Shown one piece after another: positions 1 to 8,959 of a stretch of 64,000 nt of DNA. The stretch covers positions 1 to 64,000 of the forward strand of contig NZ_JRLF01000010.1 in the NCBI RefSeq assembly GCF_001404985.1. The letters are read 5' to 3'. Numbering within the stretch: position 1 is the stretch's first letter; each line of letters starts with the position of its first letter. The translations under genes were made by a program, and so were the position numbers. Source of the stretch: Flavobacterium aquidurense (GTDB lineage Bacteria; Bacteroidota; Bacteroidia; Flavobacteriales; Flavobacteriaceae). Under the pieces are notes generated by a model. The model was not told the DNA's origin, did no database searches, and saw only the letters and a list, made by a program, of their open reading frames with translations.

Positions 1-11
1 CAAAGCGGGTG

Positions 12-42
12 CAAAAGTAGAAAACTTATTTCTAACCGGCAA
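12..42 (-). promoter_or_regulatory. Promoter, proximal of three tandem (rRNA-type)
   Basis: On the minus strand a TACTTTTG -7 box lies at 19-12 and a TTG -33 element at 42-40, with a 20-bp spacer, matching the Bacteroidetes promoter form TTG-N19/21-TAnnTTTG. It reads out of the left edge. With the two boxes upstream it forms the kind of tandem array seen ahead of flavobacterial rRNA operons, but the downstream gene is not in the window, so that role is inferred. Confidence 0.7.
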
Positions 43-134
43 ATGTTTTTTGAAGTTTTTTTGAAAATTCTCATTTCGTTTTCCTTCTCCTTATCTGCCA
101 ACCTATCAATGAACTTTCCGTGTTTTGCGGGGTG

Positions 135-165
135 CAAACTTAAAACTTTCTTTCAATTCCCACAA
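135..165 (-). promoter_or_regulatory. Promoter, middle of three tandem (rRNA-type)
   Basis: Minus-strand TAAGTTTG (142-135) with TTG at 165-163 and a 20-bp spacer. It is followed by the same GCACCCCGC-like initial transcribed sequence found after the other two boxes. It points left towards the presumed rRNA operon. Confidence 0.65.
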
Positions 166-256
166 GCTTTTTTTAATCTTTTTTTGAAAATAAATTTCCG
201 TTTTGATCTCTTTAGCTTGCCGGTATTTCTGTGAACGTCTATCGTTGTTGCGGGTG

Positions 257-286
257 CAAAAGTAGCTGGTTTATTCAGTAAAACAA
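257..286 (-). promoter_or_regulatory. Promoter, distal of three tandem (rRNA-type)
   Basis: Minus-strand TACTTTTG (264-257) with TTG at 286-284 and a 19-bp spacer, followed by GCACCCGC as in the proximal promoter. The three boxes are about 122 bp apart, which gives a regular array. Confidence 0.7.
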
Positions 287-582
287 TAGCTTTTCTTAAC
301 TATTTTCAATCTTTTTCATAAGTGGCTGGTTTGGTGTTTTTTACAAGACGAAGTTTTTTGGATGGCTTTGGGGTTTTGCCTGTTTTGGGTGGTTTTAATG
401 AGTTTTGCCACGAAGACGCTAAGGCGCGAAGGTCTCTTTTTTTCTTGGCTTTGTTTTGAAAAAGTCACAAAGTTGGAGGTTTTACTGTTTTTTTTAATCG
501 CGCAAAGGCGCCAAGTCGCAAAGTTTCTTCTTTTGGGGCGGTTTCTTTCTTCTTATTACTAATATTTATTCTCAAAACTACT
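287..582. other. Gene-free stretch with degenerate repeats
   Basis: No convincing gene is seen. The open frames here are short, low complexity and on conflicting strands. It holds a fragment gccacgaagacgctaaggcg (407-426) that recurs almost unchanged at 14637-14656, so it is probably a copy of a dispersed repeat. Confidence 0.5.
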
Positions 583-665
583 GCCCTAGCCCCGATGGGA
601 GGGAAAATCCTTTTGCTTTTTTCTTTAAAAAGCAAAAGATTGGAAGGACAGCGGGAAATAGCTCC
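583..665. repeat. Dispersed structured repeat, copy 1
   Basis: About 83 bp beginning gccctagccccgat and ending gcgggaaatagctcc, with a central hairpin CTTTTGCTTTTT / AAAAAGCAAAAG. A second copy lies at 9172-9255, where the stem has changed to CTTTTACTTTTT / AAAAAGTAAAAG. That is a compensated base-pair change, so the structure seems to be kept. It looks like a Flavobacterium dispersed intergenic repeat of unknown function. Confidence 0.7.
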
Positions 666-778
666 TAAACCAAAATACAAAATTTTTAAATTCCAAATTC
701 CAAAAAGCTTCTCCCGTTAGCTATCGGGATCGCTCAGCAGGACAAAGTTGCTTCTCCTTATATATAGGTGCAAAAAAC

Positions 779-810
779 AAACCCGACAGCTTTTTAAAAC
801 TGTCGGGTTT
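779..810 (-). terminator. Terminator of the LLM oxidoreductase gene
   Basis: Perfect 11-bp stem AAACCCGACAG / CTGTCGGGTTT with a 10-nt loop. On the minus strand it is followed by a T-rich run (GTTTTTTG). It sits 46 bp past the stop codon of the gene that ends at 856. Confidence 0.7.
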
Positions 811-855
811 GAGGTTTGAAATCTTACCTTATATATAGGAAGAAGAAAACTGTCC

Positions 856-1863
856 TTATATATTGTTTATACCATCTATCACTTCTTTTGTAATGTGAAT
901 GCTTTTGAGTTTGGCTTGATGATCGAAAATTGGACCTGTTGCCATTAGCTCATCTACACGGGCATAGTCGATGAACTTTTTAAGATCTGTTATTAGTTGT
1001 TCTTTGTTTCCTGTAAAGGTACATGCGGTCATTTGATTGACATGGAAACGTTCTTCTTCGCTCATAATATCATCTAGTGAATCTACGGGTGGCTGTAAAC
1101 CTTTACGGTCGTTTCTAATTAGGTTAAGAAACATTTGATATAAACTTGTAGATAGTTTTTCGGCTTCTTCGTTTGTATCAGCTGCAATGATATTAACGCA
1201 GGCCATTGTTTTTGGTTTATCTAAAACTTCGGAAGGCTGGAAATTTTCGCGATAGAACTCAAAAGCCTGTATCATTTGGCGTGGTGCAAAATGTCCTGCA
1301 AACGCATACGGTAATCCGTAAGCTGCAGCAAGAGCGGCACTGTCCATGCTTGAACCCAGGATCCAGATGGGAACATTGGTTCCTTCGGCTGGAAAGGCTC
1401 TTACTTTTGCCGTGGCATTTTCGGCTGAGAAGTAATCCTGAAGTTTGGTTACGTTTTGAGGAAAACGTTGTGCCTGCTCAAAAAAGTCTTTTCGGATGGC
1501 TTCGGCAGTTGGCTGATCTGTTCCTGGCGCTCTTCCTAATCCTAAATCAATTCGGTTTGGATAAAGCGTTTCTAAGGTTCCAAATTGCTCGGCTACTATT
1601 AATGGAGAGTGATTGGGTAACATGATTCCGCCTGAGCCTACTCGTATGTCTTTTGTTTGACTGGCAATATAGCCAATTAAGACTACGGTTGCAGAACTGG
1701 CAACGTGCGCCATATTGTGATGTTCGGCCAGCCAAAAACGCTTATAACCTAAGTTGTCTGCAAGTTGGGCTATTTCTTTTGTTTTTTGAAATGTTTCGGG
1801 TGCATTGCTATCTTGTGTAATGATAGCTAATTCTAATATCGAGATTGAAATTGGGTCTTTCAT
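856..1863 (-). CDS. LLM class flavin-dependent oxidoreductase
   Basis: 335 residues, a luciferase-like (LLM) monooxygenase of the bacterial luciferase superfamily, a TIM-barrel FMN- or F420-using fold. Diagnostic stretches are WLAEHHNMAHVASSATVVL near residue 43, VGSGGIMLPNHSPLIVAEQFG near 76 and LGLGRAPGTDQ near 108. They resemble the MsnO8-type subgroup of single-component LLM proteins. FMN would be the usual flavin in this lineage; the substrate cannot be read from the sequence. The gene stands alone with its own terminator and faces away from the kdp regulator. The ATG at 1863 fits the family N-terminus. Confidence 0.9.
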   Translation of the reverse strand: MKDPISISILELAIITQDSNAPETFQKTKEIAQLADNLGYKRFWLAEHHNMAHVASSATVVLIGYIASQTKDIRVGSGGIMLPNHSPLIVAEQFGTLETLYPNRIDLGLGRAPGTDQPTAEAIRKDFFEQAQRFPQNVTKLQDYFSAENATAKVRAFPAEGTNVPIWILGSSMDSAALAAAYGLPYAFAGHFAPRQMIQAFEFYRENFQPSEVLDKPKTMACVNIIAADTNEEAEKLSTSLYQMFLNLIRNDRKGLQPPVDSLDDIMSEEERFHVNQMTACTFTGNKEQLITDLKKFIDYARVDELMATGPIFDHQAKLKSIHITKEVIDGINNI

Positions 1864-2100
1864 ATATAATGTAGCTTTTATGCAAAATTAATTCATTTAT
1901 GACAAAGCCTAAATTTTTTCATGTTAAGAGAATTGTAAAATTTATCAGTGTTAAATACTTTAATGATGTTATATACACTTTAAATATTGCCATTAAATAA
2001 CTTAAAACTTAATTTTATACTAGAAGCAACAATTTTATGATCTTAAAATTATTTTCGCAAGAATTTCCTATCGATCAAAAAAGTTGAATGATTAAAAACC

Positions 2101-2108
2101 TAAATTTG
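2101..2108 (+). promoter_or_regulatory. -7 box upstream of the kdp regulator gene
   Basis: TAAATTTG matches the TAnnTTTG consensus and lies 40 bp before the ATG at 2149. The nearest TTG (2084-2086) is only 14 bp upstream, so the -33 element is poor or absent. Confidence 0.45.
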
Positions 2109-2148
2109 TACTTCAAAAAATGAATTTCGACCCTAGCCTTTTCCTCAA

Positions 2149-3492
2149 ATGACACATAAAATTTTAATTATAGACGACGAAGAAAAACTGAGAAGTCTGT
2201 TAGCGCGCATTATAAAATCAGAAGGGTTTGAAGTTTTTGAAGCCAAAGATCTTAAATCAGGTTTTAAGAAACTGGAACAAACTGAAATTGATGTTGTTTT
2301 ATGTGATGTAAAACTGCCTGACGGGAATGGTGTTGATTTTCTGCAAAACATAAAAGGAAGTTTTCCTTTGATTGAAGTTATTTTGTTAACTGCTTTCGGA
2401 AATATTCCAGATGGAGTGCAGGCAATGAAAAATGGCGCTTTTGATTATATTGTAAAAGGTGATGATAACGACAAAATTATTCCGCTTTTATACAAAGCGG
2501 TCGAAAAAGCACATTTACAGAAAAAGGTAAAACAACTGGAAAAACGTATTGGCGATAAATATTCTTTTAATACCATTATAGGAAAATCAAAAGGAATCGA
2601 ACAAGTTATTGATCTTGCTAAAAGAGTAGCAAAAACCGATTCGACCGTTTTACTTACCGGAGAAACAGGAACAGGAAAAGAGGTTTTTGCACAAGCGATT
2701 CATGAAAATAGTAATCGTGTTGGCAAATCGTTTGTGGCTTTAAACTGCAGTACTTTCAGCAAAGAAATTCTGGAAAGCGAATTATTCGGTCATAAACAAG
2801 GCGCATTTACCGGAGCTCTAAAAGATAAAAAAGGTTTCATTGAGGAAGCAAATGGCGGAACTTTATTCCTTGATGAAATTGGAGAAATGCCAATTGAACT
2901 GCAAGCTAAATTATTACGCGTTTTAGAAACCAGTGAATATATTCCGGTTGGAGATACGACTCCCAAAAAATCAAATTTCAGATTAATTGCTGCAACAAAC
3001 CGAGATTTGAAAACAGAAAGTGATGAACACCGTTTTCGTTCTGACTTGTACTTTCGTTTGAATATTTTCGAAATAAAACTTCCTCCGTTAAGAGAAAGAA
3101 TTAAAGATATTGCGCCGATAACCCAATATTTCGTTCAACAGTTTTCTGAAAAAACGAATAAAAAAACCTTAAACATATCAGATGATTTTCTACATAAATT
3201 AGAAAATTATTCCTGGCCGGGAAACATTCGAGAACTTAAAAATATTATCGAAAGATCTGTAATTTTAAGTAACGGAGATATTTTGACCGCTGATGTTTTG
3301 CCTTACGAAATGCAACATCAACCTGAAAAACCAACCAAATCGATGTCGGCATTCTCAATGCAAAGTGTTGAAAAACTACATATTCAGAAAGTTTTAAATT
3401 ATACGAAAGGTAATAAAGCAGAAACTGCTCGTTTACTAGAAATTGGTATTGCTACTTTGTATCGAAAATTGGAGGAATATAGTATTCAATAA
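2149..3492 (+). CDS. Sigma-54-dependent response regulator (NtrC family), kdp locus
   Basis: 447 residues. A receiver domain (about 1-120) carries the phosphorylation site Asp53 in LCDVKLPDGNG. A AAA+ sigma-54 interaction domain follows (about 140-370) with Walker A GETGTGKE at 171-178 and the sigma-54 contact loop GAFTGA at 218. A Fis-type helix-turn-helix ends the protein (NKAETARLLEIGIATLYRKL). It should activate RpoN-dependent promoters when phosphorylated. Its place upstream of kdpFABC, with a lone kinase at the far end of the locus, suggests it fills the role of KdpE, which in other phyla is an OmpR-family regulator. That pairing is inferred from position; I found no convincing GG-N10-GC sigma-54 site. 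Confidence 0.93.
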   Translation: MTHKILIIDDEEKLRSLLARIIKSEGFEVFEAKDLKSGFKKLEQTEIDVVLCDVKLPDGNGVDFLQNIKGSFPLIEVILLTAFGNIPDGVQAMKNGAFDYIVKGDDNDKIIPLLYKAVEKAHLQKKVKQLEKRIGDKYSFNTIIGKSKGIEQVIDLAKRVAKTDSTVLLTGETGTGKEVFAQAIHENSNRVGKSFVALNCSTFSKEILESELFGHKQGAFTGALKDKKGFIEEANGGTLFLDEIGEMPIELQAKLLRVLETSEYIPVGDTTPKKSNFRLIAATNRDLKTESDEHRFRSDLYFRLNIFEIKLPPLRERIKDIAPITQYFVQQFSEKTNKKTLNISDDFLHKLENYSWPGNIRELKNIIERSVILSNGDILTADVLPYEMQHQPEKPTKSMSAFSMQSVEKLHIQKVLNYTKGNKAETARLLEIGIATLYRKLEEYSIQ

Positions 3493-3520
3493 CAATTTCA
3501 ATATCAATTACAATTTTTAA

Positions 3521-3676
3521 AGCTTCGGAGAAGCGTAATATTTATAGATTATTTATTGCCAATGATAAAAAAAGCTCCAGCGGAGCGACACCTACAATCC
3601 AAAAATATGTCGCCCCGCTGGGGCTCTGATAAATGTGGATTCATCATTTCTATAAATATTTCGCTCCTCTGGAGCT
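3521..3676. repeat. REP-like cluster of four mini-hairpins
   Basis: Nested inverted repeats. Outer arms 3521-3548 and 3649-3676 match at 24 of 28 positions, and inner arms at about 3573-3590 and 3608-3625 also pair. Each arm contains its own 5-bp/3-nt hairpin: GCTTC-GGA-GAAGC, GCTCC-AGC-GGAGC, GCCCC-GCT-GGGGC, GCTCC-TCT-GGAGC. The stems differ by compensated changes. It lies between the regulator gene and the next gene and resembles a REP/BIME-like element. Confidence 0.7.
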
Positions 3677-3729
3677 TGACAATAACATATCAAAACGAGA
3701 AAAGCTTATCAAAATGATAGGCTTTTTTT

Positions 3730-4125
3730 ATGCCTGATTTTTGGCACGAACACGCAATCCTTTTATTGGCAGTACTTTGCCTATTATCTCTTTTTTTCGG
3801 TCTGACTTTTGGCATTAGTGGGAAGAACATAAAAATTCATCTCATGAAAAATCAAGTCACTTCAATCTACAAACAAGCGGAACGTTTTGCTGATATTACC
3901 AAAAAATCTATTATTTCAGGTAACATCGTCCGTGCAAAAAAATGTCTGGCACTTGCTGAACGCCTTTTTATTAACGGAAGTATCGAAACTAAAAACGCCA
4001 TTTCTAATGTGTACGTTTTCTCGGTTTCTTCATTTATGGAAGTGCGCCACTGCAATATTTCTCATCTTTTTCCTCAAACGTTAAAAGCAGAATATATCAA
4101 ACAAGTTAATACGTCTGGTGTGTAA
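3730..4125 (+). CDS. Small membrane-anchored protein of unknown function, kdp locus
   Basis: 131 residues, family not recognised. One hydrophobic segment (about 9-31, AILLLAVLCLLSLFFGLTFG) should anchor it. The remaining ~100 residues are soluble, mostly helical and mildly basic, with a pattern NIVRAKKCLALAERLF followed by TKNAISNVYVFSVSSF. It has no signal-peptidase site. It lies between the NtrC-type regulator and the two tiny peptides ahead of kdpA on the same strand, so it may be an accessory of the Kdp complex or of its regulation; this is inferred from position only. Confidence 0.7.
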   Translation: MPDFWHEHAILLLAVLCLLSLFFGLTFGISGKNIKIHLMKNQVTSIYKQAERFADITKKSIISGNIVRAKKCLALAERLFINGSIETKNAISNVYVFSVSSFMEVRHCNISHLFPQTLKAEYIKQVNTSGV

Positions 4126-4178
4126 AATGTGAGTTGTAAAATGTTTAGATGATCGTTTCTTCTTTTACAAATCACATT
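4126..4178. repeat. Inverted repeat before the tiny kdp peptides
   Basis: Arms AATGTGAGTTGTAAAA (4126-4141) and TTTTACAAATCACATT (4163-4178) pair at 15 of 16 positions. Related words (gtgaaatgt, tttacaaatcac) recur at 4391-4481 and 8251-8348, so all three gaps carry the same repeat family. Confidence 0.6.
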
Positions 4179-4222
4179 TCACAAATCTAAAATCTGAATT
4201 CTAAAATCTAAAATAAAAACCT

Positions 4223-4309
4223 ATGTTAATCACTTTTCTTTTACTCGCATTGGCCGTTGTGTTGTTTGCGATTTGTTTTAAATCAGTTGAATTTTTTGAA
4301 AAAATCTAA
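4223..4309 (+). CDS. Tiny membrane peptide, 28 aa, upstream of kdpF
   Basis: An ATG-initiated frame of 28 codons encoding one transmembrane helix (ITFLLLALAVVLFAICF) with a short charged tail ending EFFEKI. It ends only 3 nt before the kdpF start, so the two are probably co-translated. It does not show the GYLVY-PEKF signature of KdpF. It could be a second small Kdp subunit or a leader peptide. The family is unknown; the evidence for translation is the tight spacing and clean hydrophobic pattern. Confidence 0.6.
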   Translation: MLITFLLLALAVVLFAICFKSVEFFEKI

Positions 4310-4312
4310 ATC

Positions 4313-4390
4313 ATGACTGCACTATTTATTGTTTCCATCGTCGTTTTTGGCTATTTGGTTTATGTATTAATTAAACCTGAAAAATTTTAA
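4313..4390 (+). CDS. kdpF: KdpF, small subunit of the potassium-transporting ATPase
   Basis: 25 residues, a single transmembrane helix ending GYLVYVLIKPEKF. This closely matches the C-terminal pattern of E. coli KdpF (GYLVYALI...EAF). KdpF stabilises the KdpFABC P-type potassium pump in the inner membrane. The length is usual for the family (about 25-29 aa). It lies 92 bp before the likely kdpA start. Confidence 0.85.
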   Translation: MTALFIVSIVVFGYLVYVLIKPEKF

Positions 4391-4481
4391 ATCATGTAAA
4401 AAATCAGATGTGAAATGTTAGATGTCTTACATCCTAATTATTTACAAATCACATTTTGCATTTTACAAAAACTCACATATT
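4391..4481. repeat. Repeat-containing gap between kdpF and kdpA
   Basis: Holds words of the same family as 4126-4178 and 8251-8348 (gtgaaatgttagatgt; tttacaaatcacattttgca) in loosely inverted arrangement. No gene is seen in it. Confidence 0.45.
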
Positions 4482-6203
4482 ATGAACACAGAATTACTAG
4501 GCGTCATCAGTATTTTTATCGTTTCGATAATTTTAGCCATTCCGTTAGGAAAATATATTGCTAAAGTTTATTTGGGAGATAAAACATTGTTTGATCCGAT
4601 TTTCAATCCAATTGAAAAATTTATTTTTAAAATCAGCGGTATTAATTCCACTGAAGAAATGAACTGGAAACAACACTTAAAAGCACTTTTAAGTATTAAT
4701 ATGATTTGGTTCTTTCTTTGTTTTTTCGTCTTATTGTTTCAGGGATCGTTGTTTTTAAATCCTGACAATAATCCAAACATGACACCGGATTTGGCTTTTA
4801 ACACTGCCATTTCATTTGTTGTAAACTGTAACCTACAACATTATTCAGGTGAAAGCGGAGTTTCTTACCTATCACAAATGTTCCTTATGTTCTTGCAATT
4901 TGTTTCTGCTGGTGTCGGAATGGCTGCTGCAGCGATGATTTTTACTGCAATGAAAGAGCGAACCACAGATAAATTAGGGAATTTCTACAACTATTTCATC
5001 AAAAGTTGTACACGTATATTATTACCTCTTTCAGTAATTGTAGCTACTATATTAGCATTCAGCGGTACTCCGATGGATTTTGACAGCAAAGATTCTATCA
5101 CAACTTTACAAGGTGATCACGTTGATGTTTCCCGCGGACCTGCAGCTGCTTTTATTGCCATTAAACATTTAGGTACAAATGGTGGTGGATTTTTTGGAGC
5201 CAACTCGGCACATCCATTAGAAAATCCAACTTATTTTACCAATGCAGTTGAATTATGGTCACAATTAATTGTTCCGTTTGCGATGATCTTTGCTTTAGGT
5301 TTTTATCTAAAGAAAAAGAAATTATCATATGTGATTTTTGGAGTTATGACAGTTGGATTCTTACTACTGGTTATTCCAACAATGATGACGGAAATGAACG
5401 GAAATCCTGCTATCGAAAAAATGGGAATTGCCCAAACAACCGGAGCAATGGAAGGAAAAGAGGTTCGGTTTGGACCTGCCGTTTCAGGTTTCTGGAGCAT
5501 CGCAACAACCGTAATTTCTACAGGTTCTGTAAATAGTATGCACGATAGTTCAATGCCAGTTTCCGGAGCTATGGAATTGCTTGCCATGATGGTCAATGCG
5601 TTTTATGGCGGTTGTGGTGTTGGTATTCTTAACTTCTACATTTTCATTATTCTGGCGGTATTTATTTCCGGATTAATGGTGGGGCGAACTCCTGAATTTT
5701 TAGGAAAGAAAATCGAAGCTCGGGAAGTTAAAATTGCTGCTTTCATCGCAATTCTTCACCCTTTATTAATATTAGCCGGAACAGCTTTGGCTTCTTATTT
5801 TGCTGCAAACGATACTGCAATGGGTTATTGGTTTAGCGGAAACGCAACAGGCTGGCTAAACAATCCCGGACATCATGGATTCTCAGAAATGTTATACGAA
5901 TATACTTCGAGCGCTGCTAATAATGGTTCTGGTTTTGAAGGTTTAGGCGATAACAATCCGTTTTGGAATATCACTACAGGAATTGTGTTACTATTGAGTC
6001 GTTTCATTCCTATCGTTGGGCCATTGGCAATTGCAGGATTATTGGCGAATAAAAAATACATTCCGGAAAGTGCAGGAACTTTAAAAACCGACACTTCTAT
6101 TTTTGGAATAATGGTTTTTGCCGTAATCGCAATTATCGCCGCTTTATCATTCTTCCCAGCGTTGGCTTTAGGTCCATTGGCAGAATATTTTACTTTAAAA
6201 TAA
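4482..6203 (+). CDS. kdpA: KdpA, potassium-binding subunit of KdpFABC
   Basis: 573 residues from the ATG at 4482 (MNTELLGV), close to the E. coli length of 557. An upstream in-frame start at 4422 would add 20 residues encoded by the repeat, so I reject it. About ten transmembrane helices are visible. Conserved potassium-filter and family motifs include [31 protein letters not shown] and [19 protein letters not shown] (from about residue 231). KdpA is the channel-like subunit that binds K+ and passes it to KdpB. The kdpB start follows after 13 bp, so the genes form an operon. Confidence 0.97.
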   Translation: MNTELLGVISIFIVSIILAIPLGKYIAKVYLGDKTLFDPIFNPIEKFIFKISGINSTEEMNWKQHLKALLSINMIWFFLCFFVLLFQGSLFLNPDNNPNMTPDLAFNTAISFVVNCNLQHYSGESGVSYLSQMFLMFLQFVSAGVGMAAAAMIFTAMKERTTDKLGNFYNYFIKSCTRILLPLSVIVATILAFSGTPMDFDSKDSITTLQGDHVDVSRGPAAAFIAIKHLGTNGGGFFGANSAHPLENPTYFTNAVELWSQLIVPFAMIFALGFYLKKKKLSYVIFGVMTVGFLLLVIPTMMTEMNGNPAIEKMGIAQTTGAMEGKEVRFGPAVSGFWSIATTVISTGSVNSMHDSSMPVSGAMELLAMMVNAFYGGCGVGILNFYIFIILAVFISGLMVGRTPEFLGKKIEAREVKIAAFIAILHPLLILAGTALASYFAANDTAMGYWFSGNATGWLNNPGHHGFSEMLYEYTSSAANNGSGFEGLGDNNPFWNITTGIVLLLSRFIPIVGPLAIAGLLANKKYIPESAGTLKTDTSIFGIMVFAVIAIIAALSFFPALALGPLAEYFTLK

Positions 6204-6216
6204 TATAAAAAGAAAA

Positions 6217-8250
6217 ATGACAACTAATAAATCCAATTCATTGTTTGAAAGCAAACAGGTAAAAGAAGCCTTAGCGCAATCTTTTGTGAAGCTTAATCCA
6301 AAAATGATGATCAAAAATCCGGTAATGTTTACCGTAGAAATAGGAACTGCCATTATGTTCGCCGTTTGTATTTCCATTTTAATGGGAGCAACAGATCAGG
6401 GTAGTTTCATCTATAATTTAATTGTGTTCTTAATTTTACTTGCAACACTTTTGTTTGCCAATTTTGCCGAAGCTATTGCCGAAGCAAGAGGAAAAGCACA
6501 AGCGGATAGTTTAAGAAAAACACGTGAAGAAACTCCGGCAAGACAAATTTTGCCTAACGGAGAAATTAAAAAAATCAGTTCATCTGAATTAAAAAAAGGA
6601 GACATTTTCGTGTGTGAAGCCGGTGATTTAATTGCAACTGATGGTGAAATTATCGAAGGTCTGGCAACTATAGACGAAAGTGCTATTACAGGAGAAAGTG
6701 CTCCTGTAATTCGGGAAGCTGGCGGTGATAAATCATCAGTAACCGGAGGTACAAAAGTATTATCTGACAAAATTAAAGTAATCGTAACCTCTGAACCTGG
6801 CGAAAGCTTTTTGGACAAAATGATTGCTTTGGTTGAAGGTGCAAGCCGTCAGAAAACACCAAACGAAATTGCCCTAACCATTTTATTAGCCGCATTTACT
6901 TTGATATTCGTGATTGTGTGCGTTACGCTAAAACCATTTGCCGACTATGCAAATGCACCCATCACGATTGCGGCTTTTATTGCTTTGTTCGTTTGTTTGA
7001 TTCCAACTACAATTGGTGGTTTACTTTCTGCGATTGGTATTGCGGGAATGGACAGAGCGTTGCGTGCTAACGTAATTACAAAATCCGGAAAAGCGGTTGA
7101 AACTGCCGGAGATATTGATGTATTGCTTTTGGATAAAACCGGAACAATCACAATAGGAAATAGAAAAGCAACGAATTTTTATCCAGCAAAAGGTGTTACT
7201 GAAGAAGATTTTATAAAATCTGCCGTGTTAAGTTCACTAGCGGATGACACTCCGGAAGGGAAAAGTATCGTGGAACTGGCAGGAGCCGAAACTGCCAATA
7301 AATTGTCAATTGAAGGTGCTACTTTAATCAAATTTACCGCTGAAACGAGAACTTCCGGAGTTATTTTAAAAGACGGAACTAATATTAGAAAAGGGGCTCA
7401 GGATGCTGCAAAAAATATTGCAAAACAAGCCGGGAATTCTTTTCCTGAAGATACTGCTCAAAAAGTAATAGACATTTCTTCAAACGGAGGTACGCCACTA
7501 GTCGTAATTAAAAACGATCAGGTTCAAGGTGTTATCGAATTGCAGGATATCATCAAAACAGGAATGAAAGAACGTTTTGACCGATTGAGAAAAATGGGTG
7601 TAAAAACGGTGATGGTTACCGGAGATAATCCGCTTACGGCTAAGTTTATTGCAGAAGCTGCCGGTGTTGATGATTTTATTGCCGAAGCAAAACCTGAGGA
7701 TAAAATGAATTACATCAAAAATGAGCAAAACCTGGGTAAACTGGTTGCCATGATGGGTGACGGAACAAACGATGCTCCTGCCCTTGCACAAGCGAATGTG
7801 GGTGTTGCGATGAACAGCGGAACTCAGGCTGCAAAAGAAGCCGGAAACATGGTCGATCTTGATAATGACCCAACTAAATTAATTGAGATTATCGAAATTG
7901 GAAAACAGCTTTTAATGACCCGAGGAACTTTAACTACTTTTTCTATTGCAAATGACGTTGCGAAATATTTTGCTATTGTTCCTGCTCTTTTTATTACTGC
8001 GATTCCTGCGCTTGAAGGATTGAATATCATGCGTTTGCATAGTCCTGAAAGTGCGATTTTATCAGCTGTAATTTTTAACGCAATCATCATTCCAATATTG
8101 ATTCCATTAGCGTTGAGAGGTGTAGATTATAAACCAATTGGTGCAAGCGCAATCCTAAAAAGAAATCTTTTGATTTATGGTTTAGGTGGATTGATTGTCC
8201 CTTTTATCGGAATTAAATTAATTGATTTACTCGTAACACTTTTTATTTAG
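6217..8250 (+). CDS. kdpB: KdpB, catalytic P-type ATPase subunit of KdpFABC
   Basis: 677 residues (E. coli 682). It carries the actuator motif TGES near residue 158, the phosphorylated Asp306 in LDKTGTIT, and the hinge motif [11 protein letters not shown] from about residue 513. Seven transmembrane segments are expected. It hydrolyses ATP to drive high-affinity K+ uptake through KdpA. It sits between kdpA (13 bp) and kdpC (98 bp, holding a repeat). All catalytic motifs are intact, so the pump should be active. Confidence 0.98.
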   Translation: MTTNKSNSLFESKQVKEALAQSFVKLNPKMMIKNPVMFTVEIGTAIMFAVCISILMGATDQGSFIYNLIVFLILLATLLFANFAEAIAEARGKAQADSLRKTREETPARQILPNGEIKKISSSELKKGDIFVCEAGDLIATDGEIIEGLATIDESAITGESAPVIREAGGDKSSVTGGTKVLSDKIKVIVTSEPGESFLDKMIALVEGASRQKTPNEIALTILLAAFTLIFVIVCVTLKPFADYANAPITIAAFIALFVCLIPTTIGGLLSAIGIAGMDRALRANVITKSGKAVETAGDIDVLLLDKTGTITIGNRKATNFYPAKGVTEEDFIKSAVLSSLADDTPEGKSIVELAGAETANKLSIEGATLIKFTAETRTSGVILKDGTNIRKGAQDAAKNIAKQAGNSFPEDTAQKVIDISSNGGTPLVVIKNDQVQGVIELQDIIKTGMKERFDRLRKMGVKTVMVTGDNPLTAKFIAEAAGVDDFIAEAKPEDKMNYIKNEQNLGKLVAMMGDGTNDAPALAQANVGVAMNSGTQAAKEAGNMVDLDNDPTKLIEIIEIGKQLLMTRGTLTTFSIANDVAKYFAIVPALFITAIPALEGLNIMRLHSPESAILSAVIFNAIIIPILIPLALRGVDYKPIGASAILKRNLLIYGLGGLIVPFIGIKLIDLLVTLFI

Positions 8251-8347
8251 TGAAATGTGATTTGTAAAATGTGAAATGATGAAATCAAAAAAACACAGAT
8301 AACAATTTACAAATCATTTTTTACATCTAACATTTTACACTAGAAAA
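8249..8347. repeat. Inverted repeat between kdpB and kdpC
   Basis: Left part tagtgaaatgtgatttgtaa and right part ttacatctaacattttacac-ta are imperfect inverse complements, with an extra tttacaaatcat between them. The family is the same as in the gaps before kdpF and kdpA. It fills almost the whole gap. Confidence 0.55.
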
Positions 8348-8348
8348 A

Positions 8349-8912
8349 ATGAAAACAATATTTTCACTATTAAAATTGACACTGCTTACCGTAATCCTGT
8401 TTGCAGTTATTTATCCTCTTGCGATTTACGGAATTGCACAATTTGCTCCAAATCATGGAAAAGGAGAAACTATTTCGGTTAACGGAAAAGTCGTTGGTTA
8501 CCAAAAAATAGGTCAGAAATTCGATAAGTCGAATTATTTCTGGGGAAGACCTTCGGCTGTGGATTATAACGCGGCCGGAAGTGCCGGAAGTAACAAAGGA
8601 CCAAGCAATGCTGAATATTTGGCTTTGGTTCAAAAAAGAATTGATACGTTTTTAGTTGTTCATCCGTATTTGAAAAAATCTGAAATTCCTGCCGATATGG
8701 TGACTGCTTCAGGAAGTGGATTGGATCCTAACATTTCTCCACAAGGTGCTTTGATTCAGGTGAAACGTGTTGCCAAAGAAAGAAAATTGGATGAAACTAA
8801 AGTAAAAGCTTTGGTTGAATCTAAAATTAACACAGCTGTTATGGGACCTGAAACAGTTAATGTGTTGGAATTGAATGTGGCTTTGGATGAGCTTTCTAAA
8901 AAAGGTTCTTAG
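8349..8912 (+). CDS. kdpC: KdpC, accessory subunit of KdpFABC
   Basis: 187 residues (E. coli 190). One N-terminal transmembrane helix (about 7-29) is followed by the extracytoplasmic KdpC domain. Family motifs present are YFWGRPSAVDYNAAGSAGSN, SGSGLDPNISPQGALIQVKR and the C-terminal pattern VNVLELNVALDEL. It is thought to assemble the complex and raise its K+ affinity. It completes kdpFABC in the standard order. Confidence 0.97.
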   Translation: MKTIFSLLKLTLLTVILFAVIYPLAIYGIAQFAPNHGKGETISVNGKVVGYQKIGQKFDKSNYFWGRPSAVDYNAAGSAGSNKGPSNAEYLALVQKRIDTFLVVHPYLKKSEIPADMVTASGSGLDPNISPQGALIQVKRVAKERKLDETKVKALVESKINTAVMGPETVNVLELNVALDELSKKGS

Positions 8913-8959
8913 TTACTGAGTTGCTAAGGTTCTATGTTTTTTATATGCGCGCATTTTTT

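Noticed and set aside
43..234. Plus-strand open frame of 63 codons
   Set aside because: It is low complexity, Phe/Leu rich, and lies antisense across two strong minus-strand promoters.
362..680. Two overlapping open frames on opposite strands
   Set aside because: Both are made of dispersed repeat sequence, lack any family pattern and have no promoter.
3747..3765. Sigma-54-like site TTGGCACGAACACGCA
   Set aside because: The GG-to-GC spacing is 9 where 10 is needed, and it lies inside the coding region of the small membrane protein.
4422..4481. Upstream start for kdpA
   Set aside because: The extra 20 residues are encoded by the intergenic repeat and have no counterpart in KdpA; the ATG at 4482 fits the family.
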